Source: Ecdyonurus torrentis (lineage: Eukaryota > Arthropoda > Insecta > Ephemeroptera > Heptageniidae). From it: a DNA stretch of 64,000 bases. The DNA lies in contig OX439131.1 in the NCBI GenBank assembly GCA_949318235.1, positions 21,484,472 to 21,548,471 of the forward strand. Reading direction: 5' to 3'. The notes beneath the pieces were generated by a model, which did no database searches, was not told the origin of the DNA, and saw nothing but the letters and a program-made list of their open reading frames with translations. Within the stretch, counting starts at the first letter, position 1, and each line of letters opens with the position of its first letter. The position numbers were made by a program, and so were the translations under genes. Shown one piece after another: positions 1 to 12,901 of the stretch.

Positions 1-285
1 TCATCTTTATTCACTGTATTAAGTATTACTATCAATTAGAGCCAACTTTTTATTTGCATGTAAAAAATTAAAAAAAAAAAAAAAAAAACGTTGCAAATAC
101 ATTGTCATGTAAAAATTGTTGAGCTGCGCTATTTAGAATTAGTACAAGTATTTCAACATAATATTTTATTGTTTTACGGAAATAAGATGAATTTATTTAG
201 AGCATCACTTTAGCTACAGTCTCTATATAAATGCATTCTATTGCTTTACACAAAAGGCAATATGTATAAATACGCACATCGTATG

Positions 286-415
286 TACAGCGCTGGCCAA
301 AAGTTTAAGAACGGGGCAGCGGCAGCGGCAGCCGCAGCGCTTTCCTATAAAGATAGCATAGTGTGGTTGTGGGTTGCCTATATAAATCGTTCTCAAACTT
401 TTGGCCAGAGCTGTA
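286..415. mobile_element. Tc1/mariner-type MITE, about 126 bp with TA target duplication
   Basis: Terminal inverted repeats of about 26 bp read CAGCGCTGGCCAAAAGTTT at 288 and, as the reverse complement of the right end, CAGCTCTGGCCAAAAGTTT at 413. They are bounded by TA at 286-287 and 414-415. The ends resemble Tc1-like inverted repeats. The interior has no transposase; it carries a GCAGCG-type repeat that reads as poly-alanine by chance. It appears to be inserted into another inverted-repeat element that continues from 414. Confidence 0.75.
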
Positions 416-550
416 CACAGGATTGTGATAATATACAGTATTTTACTGTTCAAATTCAGCGCGTATTTTTCTCATAAGTAAATATTGCAAATTTAGTGCT
501 AGTTTTTAAATGGTAAAATATATTATCACAATTGTGTGTACACATCGTAT
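414..550. repeat. Palindromic MITE family A, copy 1 (main part)
   Basis: The left arm GGATTGTGATAATATA and right arm TATATTATCACAATTGTG are inverted copies. The middle reads TCAGCGCG, TTTTTCTCATAA and AAATTTAGTGC, a pattern shared with the other family A copies. The far left end appears displaced to before position 286 by the Tc1-type element. Non-coding. Confidence 0.75.
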
Positions 551-3500
551 TATACTGACTTAATGATAAAATTTTACTCATTTATCATATGAAAATATCA
601 AGCATAATACTGTATGGGACCTAGAATGTCTCCCTACACTTGATCCTGCTATAAGTATTGGAGTAATATTTTACAATAGTATACGTAATTATAACGTTCA
701 AAATTGAGGATAATTTTGAATTCTTGAAGCCAGTATATCTAGCAAATATGTTGATTTGAAAATCTAATTCATTTTATCTTTAACAACGAGGCAAATATCA
801 TCAGCACTATTTTTTCCAAAGAAAAAAAAGTGTGTTATTATATTTGATTAATTTTAATTAAAATAACAATTATAAAGAAAGTTTGATAATCAATAACAGT
901 TAAAATCTATTTTCAACTATTATTACCATCATTAATTAATAAATATCATATTTTTTTTTGTAATCTATAATATAACTTTCTTTATTAATAAAAATTATAA
1001 GAGAACAAAAGAACGGTATTATTATCATTTTTTTAATGCATTAAAATAATAATAATTATAATGTATTTAATCATACACCAGATTGTTTTGTAATTACATA
1101 TATAAAATATAATAGAAATCACACGTGTAATATATAGCACCTGGTTCTGTAAAGTAATTTTAATTTTTTCAATTTTGTCCTTCACGGATACGTGATCAAT
1201 CTTATTTATTTCATAAATATTTTTATTAAAAAAATTTACAATATAATTACTTACTTTTTTTTCCGAATTTGAAATTTGTTTTTATAATGAATTTGATACG
1301 CAAGATTTTAAATAATATTATAGCATATTTTTAATACTTTAAAATTTACAAAAAAAACAAAACAAAAACCATATTGCCGATTCATTTTAGTAAACATTGT
1401 ATTTTAAATTGATTTTTTTTTAAGTTAAGGGGAGGGGGAACGTTTTGAAAAGTCTGTCGAATTTTGCTGTTTTATTTCATGTATTTCCTACGCTAATGTT
1501 AGATGCTTATGTTAGAATAAACTTGATTGCTTCTATATTTTGATGACTAAAATATTTGGTCCCTTTAATACCCAAATGGTCTACGTTCTGTGATATAAAA
1601 TGTTGCTTTATGACATAACAGTACACAATGTATACTTATGGAGACTTCATTTAATACATTAAATACATGTTATTGCCATAAGGAAGTACATACAGTGAAA
1701 TTTTGATATAAGTGTCTGTACGTATGTTAAAAGAAATAGAGCCTTCGTAATGTGGTACCACCTAGAAGAAAGTTTTATTTATCAAAATATATTGTTACGA
1801 AAACTGTTATAAGTATTTAAGAACATAACTAAAAATTAAATAAAAAAAAAATAATAAAATAAAAAACAGCTATTTTCATGTATCTTGAATACGAGTGCTA
1901 AATAAAAAATATATTATTTCAGAAAATTTCAAGGTCTTGCAGTATAGGTCTTATTCCAATATAGTTCCTATAATAATAGTTTTATAATAGAAAAAATATA
2001 TTAAACGAGTCCCCTTTATTTGACGTAGCAAAATAATTAAATAATTAAGTAATAAAAAATAATTTATAAATAATTTATTGTGGTAGAAAGAGCTTTGGCA
2101 TGCAAGGGTATGGATGGTCATGTCATATTTAATGGTATTTACGTTTATTGTCGTAAAATAATAAATACTGCTGTGCAAACTTAAAAATCATGCATCGTAA
2201 AAAAATTACAGTAATAATTATAAATTCACAGTTTGAAAATAATGTAAACATTTATCAATTTAATTTTCTTTTATGCAAACAATTTTACGCATGCTAATCT
2301 GATACGCATTAGCAAACATCTTTCTTTCTTCTGTATATTTTAATAATGCACTCAAGTTCAAGCAAGCTCGACAATATTGCTAATTAATTAATCAGAAGAT
2401 TTTGTAAAACAATCTAAATAACAAAATTAGAAAAAAAAAAAAAAGTGAAAATTTTCAGTCATTAAGGTCTCTAAAATCAAATACAAAGAAAGCTTTGTTT
2501 TGAACATTTCTATTTCTTTGTAAATATTGTACGTTTTATAGTGAAATTTATTTTGATTTTTTGATGAAAAGTTTATTATTATTTATCTAGTAATTTAGGG
2601 CGCTTTTATTCTAAATATAGGAAGTGCTAAGTTTTTACGCGTTGTAAAATGAAAAATGTATCTAATAAAAAAGTTTTTTTTTGAATAAATTATTTGTGAT
2701 CTAATTATATTTGGCAACTGTGTCAATTGAATTCGTCAAAACGCAGTTTGGTAAACAAAAGAGCGTATAAACAACTACGTTCAGTATGTAATTAGAATCA
2801 CGGTGCTTAATTATTATATTGCATGTGGATAAATTAAAATCACACCTCATCTCCCGAGATAATATTATTACTTAATGCATCATAAATATTAAATATGCTT
2901 ATTACGTGATAAATGTTTTTAATAAATTTATTTAATAATAAATATCTTTAAATTGTTTTTTGGCATGTTTCTATAGCCAAAATATCTGTAATTAATATTA
3001 TTGCCTACAAATATTGCCAATTATACAGTATATACATACAAGTAAACGATTATTTAAGAATAATTAAACATACGTCAAATCTCGCACGTATATACTGTAC
3101 TGGGTCTCTTTGTAAAAAAAAAAAAAAAACTTGATTGAATTAATTACATTATTGTTATTATTTTAAAATAATAATAATAAATGAAAAATGTTGTGTCATG
3201 GAAATCACCATGAACTCTTGAGTAGATAATTATTTTATTTCATTAATTGAAAATGAGATTATCAGTTTAACGAGATTTTATAACAAGTTAATTTCAGTTT
3301 CCTTTTACATAGTACTATATAATTATATGAAATTACAGTGAGACAATTTTAATTGTAGATTTAATGAGCGAGACAGCGGTCCGCTCCCACACCCACATGT
3401 CACTTTCATCTTTTACTTCCCATATCAGTGTCGTCAAAGATGCTTTTTTGACGAGAAATTTACTTTAAACTAAGAGTTCTTTAATACTCTACCGCATCTT

Positions 3501-4604
3501 TCTCAACCACTAATAATAACGGCATAACAATTTATTAAAGAAATTTTTACCGTTTGCAATTATTACTAATTGAAATTAACACAATATTATCGAGAAAAAA
3601 ACATTTGATGCTTGAGAAAAATTTATATATATTATTTAATTGTTCAATTCTTATTTCAAATGTAGTTTAAATTGTGTGAAATTCTAAAAGAAAAAAAAAA
3701 CTACAAACATACATTTTGAAACTTCTTAACGAACGTATAGATAAAGTTATAAATTTATAATACGTTGTAATATTTAATTAAAAATATAAAATAAATTACG
3801 TTACTTCTTCGTTTTTTTTTTATGTTGAGTCATTAATTTTTTGAAATTCATTAACATAATTATTTCATAATTAAGTCAGGGTCTTTAAGTGGCATTGCTT
3901 TCATTGTCTACTTTCAAAAACAAAAGTTTACTTTAAAAGATAAACCATCTTTAAATTTGTACCATTAGAATTTTGTTTTAAGACCACAGAAACAATTTGT
4001 GGCTTATATCAAACAGTAAATGTGTTGCGCAATTTTGCTAGAAAGAAAAACATAATAATAAAATTCAAAACGTACGAAATTTGAATTACGTTAAACGAAA
4101 AAGCTACTAGTAAAATAAGTTACGAGACGAAGTTTGATTTTGTTAGAATGAAATTTTAAATAATTAAAATTGTGATTTCATACATTACGTTAAAACAATT
4201 AATAATAAAATATGCTTATAATGTGCTTTTTATATTGCATTAATTGTATTGTAATCACACCACTTATACTTATAAGTTTAAGACATTTTGCGCTTTTCAG
4301 CTAATTAATCACTCATGTTTCAATATTTTATTTATGAATTATTGTTTGTTTTTTCATGTTATTAGTTATTATTGAGAGTGTAAAGATTTTATAATATATA
4401 ATACATAAATAAATAATATACCAATTTTTTTTATTTAATGTTTGTGTTTATATAGATAAATAGCTTTCTTATGATTTAACATTATAGTATGAATTATCTT
4501 ATTATATTTTGAATATATATAATAATAATACAAAGAGAAAAAAATTCATCCCAAAGAAACTTTTCTCATAATATACTATTGAAAATATGCCACAAAAATT
4601 GTAT
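551..4604. other. Gene-free AT-rich sequence
   Basis: No coding exon, RNA gene or clear repeat family recognised. A GC-richer patch at about 3365-3420 (GACAGCGGTCCGCTCCCACA) stands out but could not be assigned. Confidence 0.6.
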
Positions 4605-5290
4605 TTTTTTAACACAATTACAATAATCCAACCAAGGCAAAGCCTTATCAGTTGGTTCAATTTTATTTATACCTTACAATATATTATTATGTGTCTCCAA
4701 CATAAATGAAATAAAGACATAACAAAAAGGAAAACAAGTATTATTACCTGATATTAACAAAATAAACAATACAAAGTATATTTATATATATATATTTTAT
4801 ATATATATATATTCCTTTTCATATTATTTTTATTATTAAAATTCTTTAAATTAGATGGAATTTGATTCCATAATTTATCTAATAAGTTGTTTTTTTATTA
4901 TTATTTTTTTTTTTATCTTTCAGTGAATTTAATTTATTTAAAATTTTAGGTACAAGCAAAGGGTTGGTTTCTGTAATTCTTGTATTATAAATATAAATTT
5001 TAGGTATAGCATGTACTGTTTTAAAATAATTCACACATATGAAAACACATTTAAAAGTATCCTCAATTGGTAAAACATTAAATTATTTAAAATTCTCAAT
5101 ATCACTATTTAAGTTTGATTCATATCATTGAAACATAGCACTATAACTAGCATATATGCGTAAATAACAATAACTTATATGACAACATATGATCGCAGAT
5201 TGAATTGATGGGAAATTATTACACAAAAAACGTATTATACTTTTAGATGGTTTTCTTTAACAAAATTAAAATTCAATCTCCATGTACGCA
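4605..5290 (-). pseudogene. Decayed non-LTR retrotransposon (LINE) 3' fragment
   Basis: Read on the minus strand, the piece around 5075-4955 gives IEDTFKCVFICVNYFK then IYIYNTRITETNPLLVPK, aligning with IEEMFKCSFICENYF and YSTRTAVTNPLFVPR of the better copy at 53 kb. LWNQIPSNLK follows near 4870-4845, matching LWNQIPSELK. Stops and indels break the frame. The 3' UTR keeps a hairpin at about 4630-4660 (GATAAGGCTTTGCCTTGG on the minus strand), shared with the 53-kb copy. Confidence 0.7.
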
Positions 5291-6104
5291 ATATGAAATT
5301 TTGAAATACAAATTCATATTATATTTACTTTTTTCTTATAATTTAATTTTTTATAATAAAAAAATTATACTAAATTTCTTAAGGTTTGCGTGTATAAAAC
5401 ATTTGAGTTAGCAGTAAGTAACGAGGAAAACAAACGGAATAAAATATTTCATACTTTTATATTTGGTTGTAAAACTGTGTGACGCAACGAAATATAAGAA
5501 ATATTCAGAGCAAAACATGAAAGATGCAGGTATCTAGTATGCCAGCTTTTTTCTTCTTATTTTAATTTCTTTATTTTTATTATTTTTTATTCAAATGCTA
5601 TTTATATTTATTTTAAGTATTTGTTATAGGTAAACTCATGAAGTGCAACACAACTGCACAGCTTTTTTAAATTTAATTTTAATACTATTTCTCTATCTCT
5701 CTCTCTCTTTCTTTCTTACGGTAGTAAGAAAAATTATGCGTGTTTTTATACTATTTTTTTATATCAGTTGAGTTATTTGCACTTTGTTTTACTCTATTGT
5801 ATGTAATATTTTTATAAAATCATCTTTGTTCACTTACTACCTATTAGCAATTAAATGCAGTTTAGTTTATATCTGCTTTTTATTAAAATTTTGTTATATT
5901 AGCTTAAACTAAGAATGTGTTCAATTTTCCCTATTGTGAAGCTGTGTATTACGTATTTATTAAACTAACGAAGAGATCAAAATTTCAAATACGACTAAAA
6001 ATATATTTTATAATTTATGATTAATAAATTCCAAACCATCCCCTTATAAAATTGCAAGGATTTGTATTTTCAGGAATATCTATAGAGTAACTAAAATTAG
6101 CTAA

Positions 6105-6143
6105 AGCACCGATGCGGTGCTCACTTCCGGTGTACACGGAAGT
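6105..6143. repeat. Two adjacent perfect hairpins
   Basis: AGCACCG-ATG-CGGTGCT (6105-6121) is followed after one base by ACTTCCG-GTGTACA-CGGAAGT (6123-6143). Both have 7-bp perfect stems and sit in a local GC-richer patch that runs on through GGTGGGTGTGGTTGATACCG. The function is unknown; it could be part of a degraded small-RNA-derived repeat. Confidence 0.5.
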
Positions 6144-6962
6144 ATCTAGGTAGCGTGAGGTGGGTGTGGTTGATACCGCCCTCTAATTTCCATCCTTTTT
6201 TTTATAATGTTGACGTGAGACACATAGATAGAAACATCAACACAAGAAGCCGCAGGAGTTCCCAATTCTTGTCAGGAACTTTGCATCATGATTAGCAATT
6301 CAAATAAGATCAATGGGTTTTTTCCTTATATTTTATTTAGTCGAAACAAATTATCAAAATATTTCGTTTTCATAAGTTTTACTAAAATATAATATTTACT
6401 ATAAAAACATTAGTACAAGTGTGGATTTTAATATAAACATACTATAAAATGTTTATTCTGAATTGAATAACGAAACCAAAAGCTTTCATATAACTAAAAA
6501 TTTAAAGCTGAAATGCCAATTTTACTAGACAATAATATTACATCATATTACACAAAGAGCATATTTTGTAGTTTTAATCAAATAATTTATGCATTGATTT
6601 TTTAATGAGTTTAAATCAAGGTTGCTTTGGCTTTCTAAAAACTATTCTGACCAATATTTAATGGTTACAATATCTATAACTGCAATCTCAACTATGCTTG
6701 ATTTATATCGCCTTTATAGTAAAAGCAGTGACAAGCATACTTAGCTTAATTTACTAATTTGCATTTAAAATTTAAATCATTTATGCAAAATTTAAAATAA
6801 TAAAATTTAATAAAGATTGTTTATTATAACAAGGTTGTATGATAGTTATTAACTTATTACAATATGAGTTTAAATTATAGTTCTGAAATTGCCATCTATA
6901 TACAATTTTATTATAATATTCAGTATTTAAATTCAATTACGTATTCAATTTAGTATTCAATT

Positions 6963-7085
6963 TCAATTGTGATAATATATTATGCCATATAAATTTAGTG
7001 CTTATTTTCTTCATTAGGAGGACATTGCAAATTAAACGCAACTTTTTGAATTATAAAATATATTATTACAATCATGTCATGTACG
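6963..7085. repeat. Palindromic MITE family A, copy 2
   Basis: Left arm ATTGTGATAATATATTATGCCAT at 6966-6988; right arm ATAAAATATATTATTACAATCATG at 7052-7075. The central TTTAGTGC and CATTGCAAATTAAACGC match the family middle. Diverged. Confidence 0.6.
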
Positions 7086-7210
7086 TACATTAAATGTTAT
7101 TGCTATATAAGGCAAATAGTATGTAAAGTTAAAATAAATGTTGTCTGGTGTATCTATAAAAAATATTCAAATGTTTGTGAGACATTTCAAAAATATAAAA
7201 ACGAATTCCT

Positions 7211-7211
<1 letters not shown>

Positions 7212-7248
<37 letters not shown>

Positions 7249-7256
7249 TCTTCTTG
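7212..7256. repeat. (CT)n then (CTT)n microsatellite
   Basis: About 17 CT units followed by a few CTT units. Confidence 0.95.
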
Positions 7257-9801
7257 CTTTGACTACAGAAGCGTAAACGACTTTGGTGACCTAAAAAAAA
7301 TGATATCTATAATATATAAATAAAAAATGTATATAAAAACAAAAAACATTCAACATGCATGTTTCGTCTGCTTATGTACTTACAAAAATAATAATATTGC
7401 GATTGTTTTTAAAGAGTGATCATTATTGTGCAACATTGTTATACTTTGGTGAACAGTAAACAATTATTGCGTGCCACTACTACGACAATCAACCAACTCT
7501 AACACATCCGCTTTGTTGTTATAAAAAAGAAACAAAAGAAGCACTAAATTGATTTACTACGTACTAAAATAATTATTTTTAGTTACAAAAATGATGAAAG
7601 TAACGTTGTTTGGTTTGTCTTATCAATTTTTTGTCTTCTTCTTATACAGAATAATTTCCATAATACACAATTTCAAAAAAATATATGAATTAGTTTTGTT
7701 ATCTCTTTAAGTATATTGTAGTTAGCGTTATATATTAACGGTTACAAATTATGTACGGTACATGACGTATATGTGGTTTTAATTCTTTTTTTTTTTTTTT
7801 TTTTTTTTTTTTTAGTTTTAATCTTTATGATGTATTTTATCAAAGTGGTGAGTAGGTTTGTTAGGGTCATTAACTAACCATGCTGTTTATGCTTGAGTAA
7901 CTTGCATGCAAACTTCTTTTTTTTTCAAACGTATATATTAAAAAATAATAATAATAAAAAATAACAGCTTAAAATCAAACTTTCTTTGTAAAGGGTACAA
8001 TTTTATGTGCTTAAGTTATTAGGTGTTAATAATATTACTGTGCAATATTGGAATCAAATATTTGATTAATATTTATGTCAATTACTATGAAATTTTGACA
8101 TGAATCATATAACAAATAAACAAACAAAATAATATATGATGGAAATTTTGTCTCGTAAAGCAAATACAATAATAATAATAGAAATTTTTATCAAAAGTAA
8201 AGTTTATTTGCAACTAACGTTAGTTAAAAAGAAAAAGAAAAAGATAAATAAATAAAAAAAAAAAGAAAAAAAAAAAGAAGAAGAAGCATTGCTAATACGT
8301 TGCATGCTTAAAATTGTATTGTTCAATTTCTTGATTCATTTAAACTTAAGTATTTTTTTCTTTAAATTTTTTTTTACCATAATAACTTGTTGAATTACTT
8401 TGAGATATTTCTTTCTTTCATCTCTCCGACTATATAATAATAGTACCTAAACATCTGATTTTGAACTACATAAAAAATAATATACAAATTTATATCATTT
8501 GTATTTTTTGCTATTCATAGATTTATAACACTTACTTTCTAGAACATCTAATATAACTTGTATTTCCAGTACAATAGTCTAATTTACAGATTTAATGGAA
8601 CAAAGTTTAAATATCATTTTTTTTTTTTTTTTTATAAAATATAATCTGATTTTATATCCGTCCGTCATTCTGTTAGTGAAACAGTCTTTACTAGAATTTT
8701 TCAACCAAAATTAAAATGCAATTGTAATTTCAATGGTAGTGCATGTTGATTTTATTTGTAATAACACTACGCTATTTTTATGCAATCTAAATGGATGTTA
8801 CTGGTGGTGAAAATTCCATAAAAATGGTTAGTATAATGCACGTATAAAAGTATTGTTCCTCATGTATATTTTTTCGAACTCGGTGCATAGTTTTCTCATT
8901 TAAATAAATGTAATAATATAAAACACCCACTAAGCTTTACACTAAACAGGGTCCTGCAATCATAAAGGAAATTATGAGTCTCTTGCTTTTTCCCGCGCTC
9001 ACTGTGATTGGCTTGGTCAATCCACCGTAGTAAGAACTATTGATATTAAAGTAATGAAAAGTTTGTTGTATAATATTTTACATTTTGTCTCCACAATTAT
9101 ATTGCAAAATTGCTTTATGACCTTAAAGAAACTTATAGAAAATAACAAATAAAAAGTTTTTAATAAAAGTTACAAAAACATTTTGAATATTAATTACGTG
9201 AAACTATCATGGCTATTCAAACCTTGATTTTTTTATTACTTTCCTATATAAATACCATTTAAAAAAAATTGTAATATAAATTGTGTAAAAATAAAGTTAT
9301 TTAATATTTCTAACATAAGCAAAAATATCGATAAGAAAAAAAAAAATCAAGAAGTCAACTGATGCGTGTTATAATTCAATCCAATCTAAATAATTATTTT
9401 AGGTTTCAAGGCTATATGACGCTATATATTTTTCAATTATACTTTCAATATCACTTTTTTTTTCTATACACAATTTTTTGTTGAGAATTTTTATGCAAAT
9501 AAAAAAAATATATGATATTATATTTATAAATATTTTTGATTGATTTTAATATCCTGTTCTTTTATTATAAGAAAGTTCCACCACAAAATTGAGGTTTATA
9601 AATAACATCAACTATAGTAGAGAATGTATGAATGAACTAGTCGTGGCCCATTCTACTTATCGATTCATAATAATTTTCTTTTTTGCTAATTTTTAAATTA
9701 AAACCATTTTTTATCTTTTTTTTTTTTCTTTATATAAAATTTCTTTATTGGAAAAATACTTGTTCATGTTAAATATTATTATCAATTTTTAAGAAAAGAA
9801 G

Positions 9802-9804
<3 letters not shown>

Positions 9805-9854
<50 letters not shown>
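9805..9854. repeat. (GA)n microsatellite
   Basis: About 25 perfect units after GAGC. Confidence 0.97.
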
Positions 9855-9860
<6 letters not shown>

Positions 9861-10001
9861 TTTTCCTGGAATTATTTTCTGCTTCCTGTAGCAAAAATTG
9901 TAAAAAAATATATTATTATAATAATAATAATAAAAAAGGAAGCATTTAGATTAAAAATATCGATTCTTCTAAAATTCTTCTTCTGGTAGATTTTCAAGTA
10001 C

Positions 10002-10126
10002 TACACACGATCGTAATAACATATTTTACCTATTAAAAAATCGAGCTAAATTTTCAATTCACCTATAAGAAAAAAATAATCTGTATGTGAATGGTAAAAT
10101 ATATATTATCACAGACATGTGTACGT
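10002..10126. repeat. Palindromic MITE family A, copy 3
   Basis: The left arm ACACACGATCGTAATAACATATTTTACC faces the right arm GGTAAAATATATATTATCACAGACATGTGT (start 10092), with the family centre (GAGCTAAATTTTCAATT) between them. TA bounds both ends (10002-10003, 10122-10123). Confidence 0.65.
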
Positions 10127-11060
10127 GCATACGAAATTATATTGAAAATTGGAATATTTACCATCTCTGATTTAAATTTACCAATTTCTATAGTATGTTA
10201 ATCTTAAAATATTTGACAAAATATTTACTCACTTATTTGAGTAAAAAATTAAAGTCTTCAAAATTTAGCCTCATAAATATAAATCTATTTTAAATTCTAT
10301 AATTACATAGTATACTTAAATTATTCATCTAATATGTTATAACACATTTTAAATTTCTTTTACAGTTACAAAATTTATTTAAAACATCAAATGTCTTTAA
10401 AATTTTAATATCAAATTATCACAGAATTACGGAAGTTTTTTTTTTTTTTTTTTTTTTTTTTTTCTTTTAATAAAATAAAATTTTTTAAAAAACACACCAG
10501 TTTTTAAATAACGTACTTAAGTTAAATGCCATAGAATTTAAACTGTTAATTTCTCGGTCGATATGCTGATTAGATAAAATTTAATGTAGCATCACATAAT
10601 CATCATAACAAACTAAATATTACTTTTTAAAAAGATAAAATAAAAGCTCTAAATTTAGCAGCAAACTTACTAAAATAGATCTATAATGAGATCGTTTAGT
10701 GAATTGTAATCAGCTACAATTATAAATGTAAACAAAAGTATATATCATTTACATTTAAAGTTTACATAAAAAAATGTATTGTTTTCTGGAAAATCCTATT
10801 GATAATATTTTAATTAAGTTTTTTTTTTCTTTTTTTTTTTAAATCTATAAATAATTTATTTATATTATTTGGTACACCCAGATATAAAAAGCCACAATTA
10901 AAGGTGGTGCTCAAATATTTGAGTTAAAATTAATTTTGAACTATATTATAAATAATGTTAGGGTGTACATTATATTCATTGAATTTATAAAGGCATTCCT
11001 TTTAAATTATAATGAAATTAAACAACAGTATTAAATTCAATAGAACGTTAATAATATTAA

Positions 11061-11160
<100 letters not shown>

Positions 11161-11794
11161 ACTTGACTCACTATAAATTGATGAGCATGTTGAGAGAAAC
11201 AAGTTGAAGGAAATTGTATTTTCTATTCCAGATACATTTTAAAAATTAACCATTTAAATTTTCGGGCATTAAGACGTAAAGTTTTGAACTTTATATTAAA
11301 ATAAATTGAGTAATAAATAATAAACTCTATAGTACTATTAGAAATAAATTGAACAGTAGGTATTCATATAAATGCGAGCCATTGAAACGAAGAGAAACCA
11401 TTTTAGTAAATTAACGAAACTTTTTTTGTTAATATAACTTGTAAAAGATTAATAAATATACTTGATTTCATTTAAATTACATATTTGAACATTAATAATT
11501 TTTTTTTTATATATAAATCATGTAGAATATTTTATTATAAGAATTTTTATTTCAGTAAAAGATTACACACTTTCTAAATAATCAATATACTAATGAACAA
11601 ACACATTATCAAGAGTACGCAACTTCAAATCACATTAAAAATTTATAGATTAATTTATTAGAGAAGGTAAAAACCCTTCGCACATAAAACAAATGCGTAA
11701 TTGATCGTAAAAAAATTATAAGACTCTTATAAAAAATTAATTGGAAATAATTATAAATGATAAAAAAAAAAAATATATATACTTTTATACACAG

Positions 11795-11915
11795 TACACA
11801 CGATTGCTATAGTATATTTTACCATTCAAAAACTGGCGCTAAATTTCCAATGTTATTCTTATTAGAAAAATGCGTGCTGGATATAAGTGGTAAAGTATAT
11901 TATTACAATAATGTT
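11795..11915. repeat. Palindromic MITE family A, copy 4
   Basis: Left arm TACACACGATTGCTATAGTA, then TTTTACCATTCAAAAACTGG and CGCTAAATTTCCAATGTTATTC. The right arm GGTAAAGTATATTATTACAAT (11889-11909) runs into a poly-T stretch that interrupts the right terminus. Confidence 0.65.
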
Positions 11916-12901
11916 TTTTTTTTTGTTTTTTTTTAGTTGCAATCAATACAAAAGTTCTATATCCGGTTATTGAATTTCTATTGAATAATCAAACGACGTG
12001 TTGAGTTGTTATATTTAGGTTCTTTGATGCACGTATATCAAGTTTATAAGTGACAATATGTAGTCCGTGACGTTACTATTTCAAAATCATTCAAAAGAGA
12101 CGTCATAATTTCTGGAGCGTTTACATTATTATTATTTATTTTTTTTGTATATAATATTTATTTACTTCGTTTCTTATTTGCTCTAACATATGAAAATGTT
12201 AAAAATTTTAATGTATTTGTTCAACATGAGTGATATTAAACAATGATAACATTAATTATTTAAATTAAAATACTTGTCAACACGTCAAAAAATAATCCGT
12301 TTTTTTATATATTTTTTGAGAAAACAATGTCTAATTTTGAAAGTTATATTTGACATTTAAAAAAAATGTTTGTGCTTTTTAAAATGTGTCATGTACACAA
12401 AGTACGGATTTTGTATGTTTTTTGTATGTAATTTTGTATGTTTCTGAAGTGAATATTTAATTTTTATTTACTAAGGATAACAAGCAAGATATTTTAACTC
12501 ATACCTTAATCATACTAATATTATTTAACGTATAGGAAGTAGTAAAAATTACTTGATTAATAAGTAAAATCTTTGCATTACTTCACTTGTTCAATAAAAT
12601 TTAATAAGTAATTGAAATATATTTTATGGTTTATTTTAATTATGCAGGAAATAAAAACATTTAACTTTCCACTATGATGAAAAATAGTACATATGATAGT
12701 TAAAAATTAGTACTAACATGATAATAAAGAATGGTTATTGTGAAATGTTTACAATTACTTAGTATTTTTCTTATTAGTATGCTTTAAACTCATCGCTTTA
12801 AAAATGTAATTTCTTTACGACTGCGTATTAGACGTATAATATTATTGCCTAATACTTACTGGCATTTGTTTAATAATAAACTTTGATTTCTCGTGTTTCA
12901 G

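Noticed and set aside
241..477. Open frame with a poly-alanine run
   Set aside because: It spans an inverted-repeat element and reads the GCAGCG repeat by chance; no start context, splice signals or homologous motif.
8945..9030. GC-richer patch with an inverted CCAAT box as a kinesin promoter or first exon
   Set aside because: No initiator, open frame or clear donor was found, and the distance to the next exon is 3.9 kb. Kept only as a place to look.
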